From Bin18 sp965242795 (GTDB lineage: Bacteria > Desulfobacterota > Binatia > Bin18): a stretch of 64,000 nucleotides of DNA. The position numbers and the translations under genes are program-made. Below the pieces are notes generated by a model. That model saw only the letters and a list, made by a program, of their open reading frames with translations, was not told the origin of the DNA and made no database searches. The DNA is taken from contig OZ251505.1 of NCBI GenBank assembly GCA_965242795.1, positions 1,550,001 through 1,614,000 of the forward strand. Reading direction: 5' to 3'. Within the stretch, counting starts at the first letter, position 1. Every line of letters starts with the position of its first letter. This document shows positions 32,890 through 41,754 of the stretch, one piece after another.

Positions 32890-34233
32890 ATGAAAATCGG
32901 CATCATCGGCTGTGGCTGGGCCTTTGAGGTTTATATGGAAACTTGGGGACGCCACCCCCATCTTGAGATTGCCGGAGTCGCGGATCTCGATCCGGTTCGG
33001 CTTGGTGTCGTGAGCCGACATTACAATATCCGCCCCTATCAGAGTAATGAAGCACTGCTAGCCGACCCAGATATCACCATCGTTGCGAATCTTAGCCCCC
33101 CCCCCGTTCACTACGCGGTAACGAAGGCAGCACTGGAAGCCGGAAAGCATGTCTACTCCGAGAAGCCGGTTACGACGAACCTAGCGCAGGCGCGCGATCT
33201 GTTCGAACTTGCCGAGGCCAACGGCTTGTTTCTTTCTTGTGCGCCGTCGAATGTCCTCAGTGACACGGCACAGACCATGTGGAAAGCCGTTGATGCCGGA
33301 ACCGTCGGTGATGTCCGCATCATCTATGCGGAACTTGACAGCAATCCAACCTACTTGATGTCCCCCGAGCGCTGGCGTTCGCGAACCCGCGCCCCATGGC
33401 CTTACCTTCACGAGTTCGAGATGGGTTGCACTTTGGAACATTCAGGCTATGCCCTGTCTTGGATGTGCGCGATGTTCGGTCCGGTAAAATCGGTTACCGC
33501 TTTTTCCAAATGCACACTCCCGGACAAAACCGACCTCCTGCTGAACCCACCCGACACGCCGGATTTTTCGGTGGCGTGCCTGGACTTCTATAGTGGCGTT
33601 GTCGGCCGCCTCACTTGTTCGATTGGCGCCCCCTATGATCACCGCTTCCGGGTCATCGGCAACAAAGGGATGCTCATTGCAGATACCTATCGCCACTACC
33701 GGTGTCCGGTCTATCTAGAACGCTTCACCAAGCTCCCTCTGACGGGACATATAATGGCCACAGTGCGCAACAATACCCTCCTCCAACGACTTTTCGGCGT
33801 CGGTGGACGGCGGCTCAAGCTGGTGCGGAATCCTCCCCCGGGAGCGAACCGGCTCAACGATACACATGGGCCATGGTGGGATATTAAAGCGTGGCGTGAC
33901 AGATTATGGAAACATGAGAAGGGGGAGCAAGACAAGTGCGTTGGCATTGCTGAACTGGCCGACGCGATCCGTAGCGGGCGGCAACCGTTCCCAGCGCACG
34001 ACTTCACCTACCACATCACGGAGTTGATTTTTGCGATTCAAGGCGCGGGTGTTCGGGGGCGGCCCCACCTGCTGGAATCGAGCTTCAAGTCCGTGGCTTT
34101 GCGGGAACGGACGCGCGAGCACGACTCGGACTATCGAAGGGCCGCGAGACCACCGCTCCTCGAGCAGATCTTCTTGGGTATGCCAGATCGCCTCCGTGCC
34201 TGGATAACTGGAAGGTCTCCATTGTCCGATTAG
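32890..34233 (+). CDS. Gfo/Idh/MocA-family oxidoreductase
   Basis: 447 residues. NAD(P)-binding KIGIIGCGWAFEVYM at the start, ADLDPVRLG at the end of strand 2, HVYSEKPVTTNLAQARDL (the EKP catalytic lysine motif) near residue 90, then FEMGCTLEHSGYALSW and RVIGNKGMLIADTY in the C-terminal alpha/beta domain. It lies 21 bases after the broken paralogue, so the two were an operon, possibly for nucleotide-sugar or surface-polysaccharide chemistry. A run of ten C bases (about 33096-33105) encodes the NLSPPPVHY segment and would be a slippage hotspot. The frame is intact here. Confidence 0.88.
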   Translation: MKIGIIGCGWAFEVYMETWGRHPHLEIAGVADLDPVRLGVVSRHYNIRPYQSNEALLADPDITIVANLSPPPVHYAVTKAALEAGKHVYSEKPVTTNLAQARDLFELAEANGLFLSCAPSNVLSDTAQTMWKAVDAGTVGDVRIIYAELDSNPTYLMSPERWRSRTRAPWPYLHEFEMGCTLEHSGYALSWMCAMFGPVKSVTAFSKCTLPDKTDLLLNPPDTPDFSVACLDFYSGVVGRLTCSIGAPYDHRFRVIGNKGMLIADTYRHYRCPVYLERFTKLPLTGHIMATVRNNTLLQRLFGVGGRRLKLVRNPPPGANRLNDTHGPWWDIKAWRDRLWKHEKGEQDKCVGIAELADAIRSGRQPFPAHDFTYHITELIFAIQGAGVRGRPHLLESSFKSVALRERTREHDSDYRRAARPPLLEQIFLGMPDRLRAWITGRSPLSD

Positions 34234-34450
34234 AGGATTCTCGTGTTTCGCTTGGCGCCGCTTCGATTGCCGTGGCGGTCGTTCCAGTAGCCGTCCAGAC
34301 CTTCATGGTTGTGTTGCCAACCCTACTGGAATGATGTTCCTGACGGTTCGACACGAGTCAGAAGTAGAGACGTCTCCCTACCAGTCTTGTTGTGCTCTGA
34401 TATTCTCTACCGATAGCCGCAAGGTTCGGCCATGTCATGGAAAGAAGCGT

Positions 34451-35395
34451 ATGAACCGTAACCGACGGCCACGGGCGCGTACGATCCAGTCGCTCCTGCT
34501 CGCCGTCTGCACCCTCTGTCCGAGTGCCGCGGCCCGTGCGGAGGCGGGATTCTACCTGAGCGGCGAGTTGGGGCCGCACATCGCCCGCGGGATCGGGCTC
34601 CATTCGGGAGATAACGACCGGCCCAGCCGCTGCGACGAATTCGTCAACCCCCGCTACGCGGAACTCGACGGCTGCACGGCCGCGGATCGCGGGGATGGGG
34701 CGGTCGACGACTGGCAGAGCGCGTTCGGTAGCACGTGGGGCGTGCTCGCCGGCACCGCCGCCGGCTACCGTTTCCTCGATCGGTTCCGCATCGAGGCGGA
34801 GTATCTCTACCGCGAAGCGCGGCCCGATGAGATTTCGTCGATTCTCGCCCCCTCGGGCACGGCGTTCACGCGGACGTTCGGCAGCGAACTGCCTCAGGCG
34901 AGCGAGCGCCTCGGGAGCCTGCGCTCTCACAATTTGTTTCTGAATGTGTATTTCGACCTGCCCAACACGAGCCGGTTCACCCCATTCGTAGGCATAGGCC
35001 CGGGCATCGGCTTTGCCGACATGGACTACGGCGCGCGCTGGGTACGGAGCCCCGACCCCGGCACCATCGAGTCGGCGCGCGGGCTGCCCAACGAGGCCGA
35101 GGTGCGACGCAACCTCGCCGGGACGGTGAGCCACGCGGAGGATCGACTCCGCGACACGTTGTACGGCTACCAAGTGCTGTTCGGCGTGGATTACTCCTTG
35201 ACGCCGTCTTTTTCCGTGGAGTTGCGCGGGCGTTGGGTGGATTTCTCGGCCTTCGAGGATGGGGGCAGCTACGACCGGCTGCGGAGTCATCCGTCCAATC
35301 TGCGGCGCGACGGCAGCGAGCCCGTACACTACCGGGTGAAGACCGACGACACCGAATTCTTCGGCCTCGGCCTGCGCCTGAATTATCGCTTCTAG
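34451..35395 (+). CDS. Outer-membrane beta-barrel surface protein
   Basis: 314 residues from ATG 34451, with GGAAAGAAG upstream; the longer open frame starting at 34331 has no ribosome binding site and would bury the signal peptide. The signal sequence (TIQSLLLAVCTLCPSAAARAEA) is followed by FYLSGELGPHIARG, the usual opening of opacity/OmpW-like barrels. Repeating amphipathic strands follow (FTPFVGIGPGIGFADMDYG; YQVLFGVDYSLTPSFSVELRGRWVDF), ending in GLGLRLNYRF with the C-terminal Phe used by the BAM machinery. Four cysteines in the exposed N-terminal region are unusual. Function unknown. Confidence 0.82.
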   Translation: MNRNRRPRARTIQSLLLAVCTLCPSAAARAEAGFYLSGELGPHIARGIGLHSGDNDRPSRCDEFVNPRYAELDGCTAADRGDGAVDDWQSAFGSTWGVLAGTAAGYRFLDRFRIEAEYLYREARPDEISSILAPSGTAFTRTFGSELPQASERLGSLRSHNLFLNVYFDLPNTSRFTPFVGIGPGIGFADMDYGARWVRSPDPGTIESARGLPNEAEVRRNLAGTVSHAEDRLRDTLYGYQVLFGVDYSLTPSFSVELRGRWVDFSAFEDGGSYDRLRSHPSNLRRDGSEPVHYRVKTDDTEFFGLGLRLNYRF

Positions 35396-35503
35396 CCGCC
35401 TACACCGTGTGGCCCTTTGATACACGCACCATGACGAAGCCGCTGCCTCGAAGCATTGCACCGCTTCTGAAATCGTCACTCCTGCGCAAACTTTCATCTG
35501 CCT

Positions 35504-35550
35504 ATTCTACTCCCTCTCCCCTCGTGGGAGAGGGTTAGGGAGAGGGGGAG
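35504..35550 (+). repeat. 47-bp direct repeat left of parDE
   Basis: Begins ATTCTACTCCCTCTCCCC and is nearly identical to 36312-36358. It carries the hairpin-forming CTCTCCC...GGGAGAGGG core also seen at 11.3 kb. The two copies bracket the parDE module. Confidence 0.75.
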
Positions 35551-35623
35551 AAAACACCGCACCTTCGAATCGAGACCCCACTCTCGCTTGCCAAAAACTG
35601 CCTGAGATCTTACCCTCCCAGCC

Positions 35624-35863
35624 ATGAGCAACATGAACGTTTCCCTGCCGGTCACACTCAAATCCTTTGTTGACGAACAGGTCCGTCGCCGCGGGTATGC
35701 AACCAGCAGCGAGTACGTCCGCGAACTCATCCGCAAAGATCAAGACCGCCAGCACCTGCGAAACATGTTGCTTCAGGGTGCAGAATCGGCCCCCGCGGAA
35801 GTTGCCGATACCGCGTACTTCGACGCCCTGCGCGACCGTGTTCACGGCAGGCGTCGGACGTGA
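35624..35863 (+). CDS. parD: ParD-type antitoxin
   Basis: 79 residues. MNVSLPVTLKSFVDEQVRRRGYATSSEYVRELIRKD is the ribbon-helix-helix DNA-binding domain of the ParD/CopG group. The C-terminal part (AEVADTAYFDALRDRVHGR) is the toxin-binding tail. It would form a dimer that represses its own promoter and neutralises ParE. The stop overlaps the toxin start (GTGA). No strong ribosome binding site is visible before ATG 35624; a second ATG follows at 35633. Confidence 0.9.
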   Translation: MSNMNVSLPVTLKSFVDEQVRRRGYATSSEYVRELIRKDQDRQHLRNMLLQGAESAPAEVADTAYFDALRDRVHGRRRT

Positions 35864-36183
35864 GCAAACCCGTCGTCCCGCGGGCGTGCGCCAATCGGGA
35901 CGTTGACGAAATCGTTGCCCACTATCTGCGTGAAGAGGAAGATCAAGCCGGACTTCGCTTCATCGACGCGTTAGAGGCAGCCTACAAACACATCGCGCGG
36001 CATCCTGCCGCCGGGCTGCCTCGGTACGGTCACGAACTTGATATTCCCGGCCTGCGCGCGTGGCCTCTGAAGCGTCATCCGTACTTGGTTTTCTACGTCG
36101 AGCGAGGGGACCGTATCGACGTATGGCGGGTTCTGCACGGTCAGCGCGACATCCCTTCTTGGCTCCGCGAACCTCCAACCTGA
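35860..36183 (+). CDS. parE: ParE/RelE-superfamily toxin
   Basis: 107 residues from GTG 35860, overlapping the antitoxin stop by 4 bases. The ParE fold is clear: ANRDVDEIVAHYLREEEDQAGLRFIDALEAAYKHIARHPAAGLPRYG, then GLRAWPLKRHPYLVFYVERGDRIDVWRVLHGQRDIPSWL. Members poison DNA gyrase (ParE) or cut mRNA (RelE-like); the pairing with ParD favours the former. The module stands between 47-bp direct repeats. Confidence 0.9.
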   Translation: MSKPVVPRACANRDVDEIVAHYLREEEDQAGLRFIDALEAAYKHIARHPAAGLPRYGHELDIPGLRAWPLKRHPYLVFYVERGDRIDVWRVLHGQRDIPSWLREPPT

Positions 36184-36311
36184 TCCGATGGTCTTCGTCC
36201 GGCGAGAACCCTCCGATCCCTCCTCCTCGTCATCCATGTGCAAACAGGAAACCTGACGGAAGGCATCTGAATTCGGCTCTCGTCACAGACGACAAGGTAC
36301 GCATATGGACC

Positions 36312-36358
36312 ATTCTACTCCCTCTCCCCTCGTGGGAGAGGGTTGGGGAGAGGGGGAA
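36312..36358 (+). repeat. 47-bp direct repeat right of parDE
   Basis: Second copy of 35504-35550, differing at very few positions in the shared stretch. It lies between parE and the end of the convergent methylase gene, where its hairpin could also stop transcription. Confidence 0.75.
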
Positions 36359-36407
36359 AGGACCGCGCCGTCACACCGAGACGGAGCCTGAAACCCGAGC
36401 CTCCCAT

Positions 36408-39326
36408 TCAGGCGACCGGGGGCGCGCCCGCGGGGTGGACCTTGCCGCCGTGGACGGACGGCTCGGCGCACCACTTGGCGGCCAGCCGCCGCACGCCGCG
36501 GTAGACGTCTTCGTCGAAGCCCAACAATTCGCACACCACGCGACGGTCGAGCGCGGCACGATTCGGGTCGGCGTCCGCAAGGTAGGCCGGCCGCAGATCC
36601 TTGTCGCGGAAGTCGTCGAAGATCGCTTCCGCGGTCGCCAACCGTTCGTCACCGAGCGTGCGGAAGTCCAGCACGGGCAGGGATTCCGCGGAGCGGATGG
36701 TGATTTCCCCTCTCCCCCCTACTTGGCGGTTGGAATGCCACCAATAGGAGAAAAGACCCAGGGTTCCGTTGCTCCAGACGGAGAAAGCATAATCGAACCT
36801 TTCGTCCTCGAAGATGACGTTCGGCCATGCGCGCCCGCCTAAACTTTCCCGGTCGGTGAATGCGGCCGCCAATGGTTGGGAATTGAACCGGAATCCTCGG
36901 CTGAAATGCGCCCGGCTGGCCGTCTTCCACACCTCGGCCGCTTTCGCTTCCATCCCCTGCCGCACGTGTAACGAGGAGTCGGGCGCACACGTCATCCGCG
37001 TCTCTTTTGCGGCGTCGTGATTCCACAACGCGGGATAGGTCGCGGTCGGTGTCGAAGCGGCTTTTGTGAACGGCCCGCGCGGCGGCGGTCCGATGATGTC
37101 GCGGTCAACCAACCCCAGCTTCCCCACCGCACCCAGTCGGGCAATCTTCAATGCCAGGGGCTGCGGACTGCCGGGGAGCCAGAGCTTGGAATCCGACAAG
37201 ACGTGGGCGGTTTGCGCCAATGAGCAGTCTGCGACGCGCACCGCTCCGAAGGCTTCTCCCGCGATTTGGAACGGGGTGCGCAACATTTCCCCGACCGACT
37301 CGTCCCCGACCATGAGCGGCGTCCCGCCGTATGGCCCATCCTCGATTTTCCGGATGTTCCGGTTCTCGGCGATATGCTTCGCGAGGGCCGCGGCGTGCGC
37401 GAATCCTTGTGGCCGGCAATGCAGCGAGGTGAAGTGAATCCGCCGCTCTGCACTTTCGCTTTCTTTCAGCTTCCGGGCGACGACGAGGCATTCCGCCATG
37501 CCGGTGTCCGCGGAAAAAGCCATATCGAGGCCGGTGGCGGCCGTGATGCTCAGGACGTCCAGGTCCGTGTACCCCTGTGCGAGCATCCGTCGAAAGCCTT
37601 GCCACGACAGGCCGGTCGCCGCGGACAGCGGGAGCACCAGGGCCAGAACGCCGCCGGGCTTGAGCTTGCGGTCGGCCAGCGCGGCGAACGCCGACGCGAT
37701 GCCGGCGTTGCCGTGGTAACAGGAGTGCTTTCCGAAGGCGTTGATGCGGGTGCCCATGGCCGACTGGTCTGCGGACGTGGCGTCGAATGCGGCAAACGCG
37801 GGGTTCGTCACCGCGGCGTGCGCGCCTTCGTGGTTGGTGGCACGGGTGAAGGGCGGGTTCATGACGACCAGGTCGAAGCCGGCGTCGGGGATGTCCGCCA
37901 CGACGTGGGCCGCGGTCTCCTCGCCCACGCTGCCGGTGCGCTTGGCCGGGTCGCTGGTGTTGAACAGGGCATCCGAGACCGCGCTTTGCAGCAGTTCCAG
38001 CGACCCGATGCGCACGCTGCCGTCCGATTGGCGGCCATAGGCCAGCGTGTACAGCCGCGACTTGCCGAAATTCACCGCCGGCTGCACCCCGGACAAGGTG
38101 GAGCCGGTGATGTGGATCGCGGACGGCATGACGTCGCAGCCGTACAGCACGTCTTCCATCATCACGGGATGCAGGCCGGCCGGGTCGCCGCCGGCGCGTT
38201 CGTGCCGGGCGGCGACCTGCTCGTACACCGCGGACAGCAGGGCGCCGGTGCCGCAGGCGAAGTCGCCGATGCGCAGCGTGCCGAGTGCATCGGCGGCGGC
38301 CCACTCCACGCCGTCCAGCTTGGCCACGGCCAGCCGCGCCAGCAGGGCCGCGGATTCGGGGCGTGTGTAGAACGTGGCGAGATATTTGCGGTCGGCGATC
38401 AGCCGCTGAAACAGGCGGCCGGTCAGATCGTGCGCGACGATGGCGCCGCTCGCAGCGATGCGTTGCGCGGTGTCGCGCAAGACGCCCAGGAGGCCGGCCG
38501 CGGCGTCCGGCGGCAACTGTTCCACGATGTCGCGGGCAATCGCGAACACGGCCCAATAGTTGATGTCCAGAATGCGCCGCCACGCGTCCGCCACGGCCCG
38601 TTGCGGGTTGGCGACGGACGGGCCGTACACCAGGTGCAACGGTTTGATGGCGGCGTGCCGGCCGGCCAGCCGCTCGTGATACAGCAGGGCGTTGGTGACG
38701 ATGGCGCACGCCATGCGGCGGGTCTGGACGTTGTCGGTCATGCCGAGTAGGCGGGCGACGTCCAGCGCGATGCCGGGCCGCGTCGCCGCCATGTCGTGGA
38801 GCAGGGCGACCCCGCGGTCGATACCTTCTTCCAGCGCCTCGGTCGCCGCGGTGACGGCGCGCTGCGGCACGGAGACGAGGCGGATCAGGTCGGCCAGATC
38901 CGTCACGCCGCCGGCGAGCCTGCCCGCGGCGGGAAACCGCTGTACGTCCTCCCCGTCCTGCGTCAGCACGCAGTAGGACAGGTCGGCCGCGGCGATAGCG
39001 ACCCGTAAGTCGTCCGCATAGCCGAGGTCCGCCTGGTAGCGGAGCGCCACCGCGGCCTCGATGGGATTGGGTTCGTCCACCACGCGCAGCCCGAGACGGG
39101 CCGCGGCTTCGGCCTCCACGGTGTGCGCCGGCAGGTATTCGGCTTCGACGACGACCGGCGCCCGGTCCGGGGCCGTCACCAAGTTGTCGAGTTGGAGGCC
39201 GGGCCGGCCGGCGATGAGCCGGGTTTGTTCGGGGCGCACCACGCAGCCCGGCAGCATCCCCTTGAGCAGGTCGGCCAGGGCGGCATTGGCGCTCGGTTCG
39301 GTATGGCGGGGGCGTCGAGTAGTCAT
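36408..39326 (-). CDS. N6-adenine DNA methylase with possible N-terminal nuclease domain (single-chain R-M-like)
   Basis: 972 residues. The central domain is a gamma-type adenine methyltransferase: SAM-binding IGDFACGTGALLSAVYEQV at about 350-365, CDVMPSAIHIT, and the catalytic VVMNPPFTRATN at about 488-491. Residues 1-100 (GLQLDNLVTAPDRAPVVVEAEYLPAHTVEAEA) look like a PD-(D/E)xK-style nuclease core, as in type IIG/IIL enzymes, but the last catalytic residue would be Glu rather than Lys, so cleavage is uncertain. The C-terminal third (LFSYWWHSNRQVGGRGEITIRSAESLPVLDF) resembles the DNA-recognition region of type I/IIG methylases. No separate restriction or specificity gene is adjacent. Its neighbours are a MITE-like element and a Fic gene on the same strand. 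Confidence 0.8.
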   Translation of the reverse strand: MTTRRPRHTEPSANAALADLLKGMLPGCVVRPEQTRLIAGRPGLQLDNLVTAPDRAPVVVEAEYLPAHTVEAEAAARLGLRVVDEPNPIEAAVALRYQADLGYADDLRVAIAAADLSYCVLTQDGEDVQRFPAAGRLAGGVTDLADLIRLVSVPQRAVTAATEALEEGIDRGVALLHDMAATRPGIALDVARLLGMTDNVQTRRMACAIVTNALLYHERLAGRHAAIKPLHLVYGPSVANPQRAVADAWRRILDINYWAVFAIARDIVEQLPPDAAAGLLGVLRDTAQRIAASGAIVAHDLTGRLFQRLIADRKYLATFYTRPESAALLARLAVAKLDGVEWAAADALGTLRIGDFACGTGALLSAVYEQVAARHERAGGDPAGLHPVMMEDVLYGCDVMPSAIHITGSTLSGVQPAVNFGKSRLYTLAYGRQSDGSVRIGSLELLQSAVSDALFNTSDPAKRTGSVGEETAAHVVADIPDAGFDLVVMNPPFTRATNHEGAHAAVTNPAFAAFDATSADQSAMGTRINAFGKHSCYHGNAGIASAFAALADRKLKPGGVLALVLPLSAATGLSWQGFRRMLAQGYTDLDVLSITAATGLDMAFSADTGMAECLVVARKLKESESAERRIHFTSLHCRPQGFAHAAALAKHIAENRNIRKIEDGPYGGTPLMVGDESVGEMLRTPFQIAGEAFGAVRVADCSLAQTAHVLSDSKLWLPGSPQPLALKIARLGAVGKLGLVDRDIIGPPPRGPFTKAASTPTATYPALWNHDAAKETRMTCAPDSSLHVRQGMEAKAAEVWKTASRAHFSRGFRFNSQPLAAAFTDRESLGGRAWPNVIFEDERFDYAFSVWSNGTLGLFSYWWHSNRQVGGRGEITIRSAESLPVLDFRTLGDERLATAEAIFDDFRDKDLRPAYLADADPNRAALDRRVVCELLGFDEDVYRGVRRLAAKWCAEPSVHGGKVHPAGAPPVA

Positions 39327-39337
39327 AGGCTTTTCAT

Positions 39338-39538
39338 GGGGAACTACATACTTGAAGATCCTCCCCGGCCGTCATTCCCGCGAACCCCGGATCAGGTCCG
39401 GGGCAGGCGCTGGGAATCCAGGGGACGGATACCTGCTTGTGCAGAGCCTGCCCCCGGCTTGAACGGGGGTATGACGGGGAAAATTCGCAGGTACGACGAG
39501 GAGAAACTGTCTTCGGAACCGTCTTGTACATAATCCCC
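39338..39538. mobile_element. MITE-like repeat element between the methylase and Fic genes
   Basis: Left end GGGGAACTACATACTTGAAG (from 39338). The right end (39515-39538, GGAACCGTCTTGTACATAAT) is its imperfect inverse. The 200-bp interior contains a CATTCCCGCGAACCCCGGAT...GGAATCC palindromic repeat. It fills the whole gap between the two genes, ending 3 bases before the Fic stop codon. Confidence 0.65.
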
Positions 39539-39541
39539 TTG

Positions 39542-40675
39542 TCATTCGTCTTCTTCCAGAAGTTGCATTAGTTCTTCCAGGGCGTAGATGGTACCGCGGC
39601 GGCCTTTCCCTTCGACTTGGACGCGCAGAACCTTCTGCCGAACCAGCTTTTGCAGCAGGCCGTGCAGAGCCGGACGGGTCGGTGGCTTCTCCAGCGCCGC
39701 GAGTTTCTTTTCCAGGCTGGCTCTCTTGAACACGGGTCTTTCGAACATGGCGTCCAGCAGAGGCACCGCGAACTGCGAGCGGGTCAGATCGACGACCCGT
39801 TTTTTCAGGTCTTCGTAACAATTCGTGATCGTGCCCACTTTGCGCGTGGTTTCCTCCGCCTGGTCGATCAGCGCCCGGAGAAAGAACGCGATCCAGCCGT
39901 GCCAGTCCCCGTTTTCGTCACCGAGCCGGTTCAGCGATGCCACGTAGGCGTCCCGGTTTCGTGCCAGATAGGCGGACGGATAGAAATTCGGGCGCGAGAT
40001 GACCTTCTTCTGATACAGGAACAAGGGGATCAGCAACCGGCCGAGCCGGCCGTTTCCGTCGTCGAACGGGTGGATCAACTCGAACTGGGCATGCATGACC
40101 GCGGCTTGGACGGGTCCGTCCACCCAGTCCGAACGGGAGAACCGCTCCCAGTTCTCCATGAAGTCGATCACCACGTGCGGCGGTGGTGGGACGTAGCTGG
40201 CCTGCTCGATCCCGGCCCCTGGAAGGCCGATCCAGTTTTGATCGAGCCGAAAGCGCCCGGGGTTCTTGGTCCGTCCGCGTACGCTGCGGCGTCCGAGCAA
40301 GACCTCGTGCAGAGTTTTGAGCAGGTTGAGGGAGAACCGCCGGTATCCGAGTTCCGCCTCGCCCAGATTCAAGGCGTCCACGTAATTGCGGATTTCGTTC
40401 AGGTCATCGCGCTGCTCGCCCCGTTCGGCAAAGCTCTCGTCCTCCCCGAACTGAAACACCTCGTTCAGCGTGGATTGCGAACCCTCGATGCGCGAGGAGA
40501 GCAGAGCCTCGCGGCGGACGAGTGGAGCAATGAGCAGATGAGAGACCGGGGACTGTTCCAACAGGGAGTCGTAGCGCGCAAGCGCCCGGTTCGCCTCGCC
40601 CAGCGTCGCGATCAAGTCGGGCGCGGAGAGGTCGAGTTTTTCGAGTGGAAGCATCTGGGGGAGATAGGGTCGCAT
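39542..40675 (-). CDS. Fic-family protein (AMPylator type) with N-terminal inhibitory helix
   Basis: 377 residues. The catalytic core motif HPFDDGNGRLGR lies at about 201-212, exactly the Fic HxFx(D/E)GNGRxxR consensus. An inhibitory (S/T)xxxE(G/N) motif, LLSSRIEGSQST, precedes it near residue 58, so this is a class II Fic with intramolecular inhibition. A winged-helix-like C terminus follows (ALHGLLQKLVRQKVLRVQVEGKGRRGTIYAL), common in chromosomal Fic regulators. It would transfer AMP to a hydroxyl side chain of a target protein. Its promoter region contains two 50-bp direct repeats. The methylase lies downstream on the same strand. Confidence 0.92.
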   Translation of the reverse strand: MRPYLPQMLPLEKLDLSAPDLIATLGEANRALARYDSLLEQSPVSHLLIAPLVRREALLSSRIEGSQSTLNEVFQFGEDESFAERGEQRDDLNEIRNYVDALNLGEAELGYRRFSLNLLKTLHEVLLGRRSVRGRTKNPGRFRLDQNWIGLPGAGIEQASYVPPPPHVVIDFMENWERFSRSDWVDGPVQAAVMHAQFELIHPFDDGNGRLGRLLIPLFLYQKKVISRPNFYPSAYLARNRDAYVASLNRLGDENGDWHGWIAFFLRALIDQAEETTRKVGTITNCYEDLKKRVVDLTRSQFAVPLLDAMFERPVFKRASLEKKLAALEKPPTRPALHGLLQKLVRQKVLRVQVEGKGRRGTIYALEELMQLLEEDE

Positions 40676-40723
40676 GGGACGGTCTTTCCGCTGGAACGGT
40701 ATTTAGCGTAAACAATTTCGTCT

Positions 40724-40941
40724 TATATTTTACACAAATCAAGTAGCGTATCGCAGAATACACACAAAGCATGCGCAGATCCGCCGAGCGGTCTGAAATT
40801 CGCCCCTCCCATCAATTCCGTATGAGTCCGGCTCCCGTGACTGCCGTTGCTGCGCTCGGTGATTTTTTCATTTATGTAAAAAATTGAGCGATATATTTTA
40901 CGAAACGTGAATAACGTATCGTAGAATAGACACAAAATATG
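40724..40941. repeat. Two imperfect 50-bp direct repeats upstream of the Fic gene
   Basis: Copies at 40724-40773 and 40892-40941 match at 38 of 50 positions. The first ten bases (TATATTTTAC) are identical, and the stretch GTATCG-AGAATA-ACACAAA is strongly shared. The AT-rich 338-bp gap (40676-41013) contains no credible gene. The repeats could be operators for autoregulation, remnants of an insertion's ends, or iterons; I favour a regulatory or remnant role. Confidence 0.55.
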
Positions 40942-41013
40942 TAAACGCTCCGCCCTGTGGGGTAACTGCCCGTCTTGCTCTTTGGAAAGAGTCTTGATTC
41001 CAGGTCGCGGCGG

Positions 41014-41745
41014 CTATTTCCGCACTCCGGTCACGAGTTGCGCCACCCCGAGGGACAGACGGTGCTTCGTTACCCGTGCGAAGCCGGCCGCGCGCACCAT
41101 GTCCAGCAATTCGGCTTCGTCCGGCAGATACGCCACGGACTCCGGTAGGTAACGATACGCCCGACCGTCGGACACCCAGCCGCCCAGCAGCGGCACGAGG
41201 TGCCGGAAATATACCGCGTGCCCCCACCCGAGCACCGCGCCGCGGGGCGTATCGACTTCGAGCAACCCGAGTCGTCCGCCGGGCACCAATACGCGCGCCG
41301 TCTCGCGCAGGGCCGCGGGGATGGACACGAAATTGCGCAGCGCGAACCCGCACACCACGACCGACACCGATCCGGAACGGAGGGGCAACGTGGCCGCGTC
41401 GGCCTGCGTCAACCCGGCCCGTACCCCGCGGCCCGCGGCAACGCGCAGCATGTTCCGCGCAAAATCGACGCCGACGACACGGCCCCCCGCGGCCTGGGCC
41501 AATTCGCTCAGGTCGCCGGTCCCGCAGGCCAAGTCGAGGACGATGTCGCCGGGGCCGACGTCCGTTTCACGGATGGTCCGCCGGCGCCACGCCTGATCGA
41601 GCCGCAGCGACAGCCAGCGGTTCAGCGTGTCGTAGTGCGCAGCGATGCCGTCGAACATCACACGGACGCGCACGGCCTTTTCCGCCTCGGGCGGCAGCAC
41701 ACTCGGCATGGACGCCAGGAAATCAGCGGGCGGCGGGAGGAGCAA
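41014..41745 (-). CDS. ubiE: Demethylmenaquinone/ubiquinone C-methyltransferase (UbiE/MenG family)
   Basis: 243 residues, or 231 if translation begins at the internal ATG 41709 (MPSVLPPEAEKAVRV). VRVMFDGIAAHYDTLNRWLS is the UbiE/COQ5 family opening, IVLDLACGTGDLSELA the SAM-binding loop, VVCGFALRNF the family's post-catalytic motif, and RVLVPGGRLGLLEVDTP the final strand pair. It methylates the quinone ring in menaquinone or ubiquinone synthesis; no other quinone genes are near, so the quinone type is open. The second DNA methyltransferase gene ends 9 bases before it starts, suggesting co-transcription on the minus strand. Confidence 0.9.
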   Translation of the reverse strand: MLLPPPADFLASMPSVLPPEAEKAVRVRVMFDGIAAHYDTLNRWLSLRLDQAWRRRTIRETDVGPGDIVLDLACGTGDLSELAQAAGGRVVGVDFARNMLRVAAGRGVRAGLTQADAATLPLRSGSVSVVVCGFALRNFVSIPAALRETARVLVPGGRLGLLEVDTPRGAVLGWGHAVYFRHLVPLLGGWVSDGRAYRYLPESVAYLPDEAELLDMVRAAGFARVTKHRLSLGVAQLVTGVRK

Positions 41746-41754
41746 GCACGACGG

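Noticed and set aside
33096..33105. C10 run as a frameshift in the second oxidoreductase
   Set aside because: The reading frame is continuous and the motifs on both sides are in one frame, so the gene is intact at this length.
40723..40935. Minus-strand frame reading GSHGSRTHTELMGGANFRPL
   Set aside because: This resembles the spurious translated intergenic products common in databases. It lies between the two direct repeats, with no ribosome binding site and no conserved domain.
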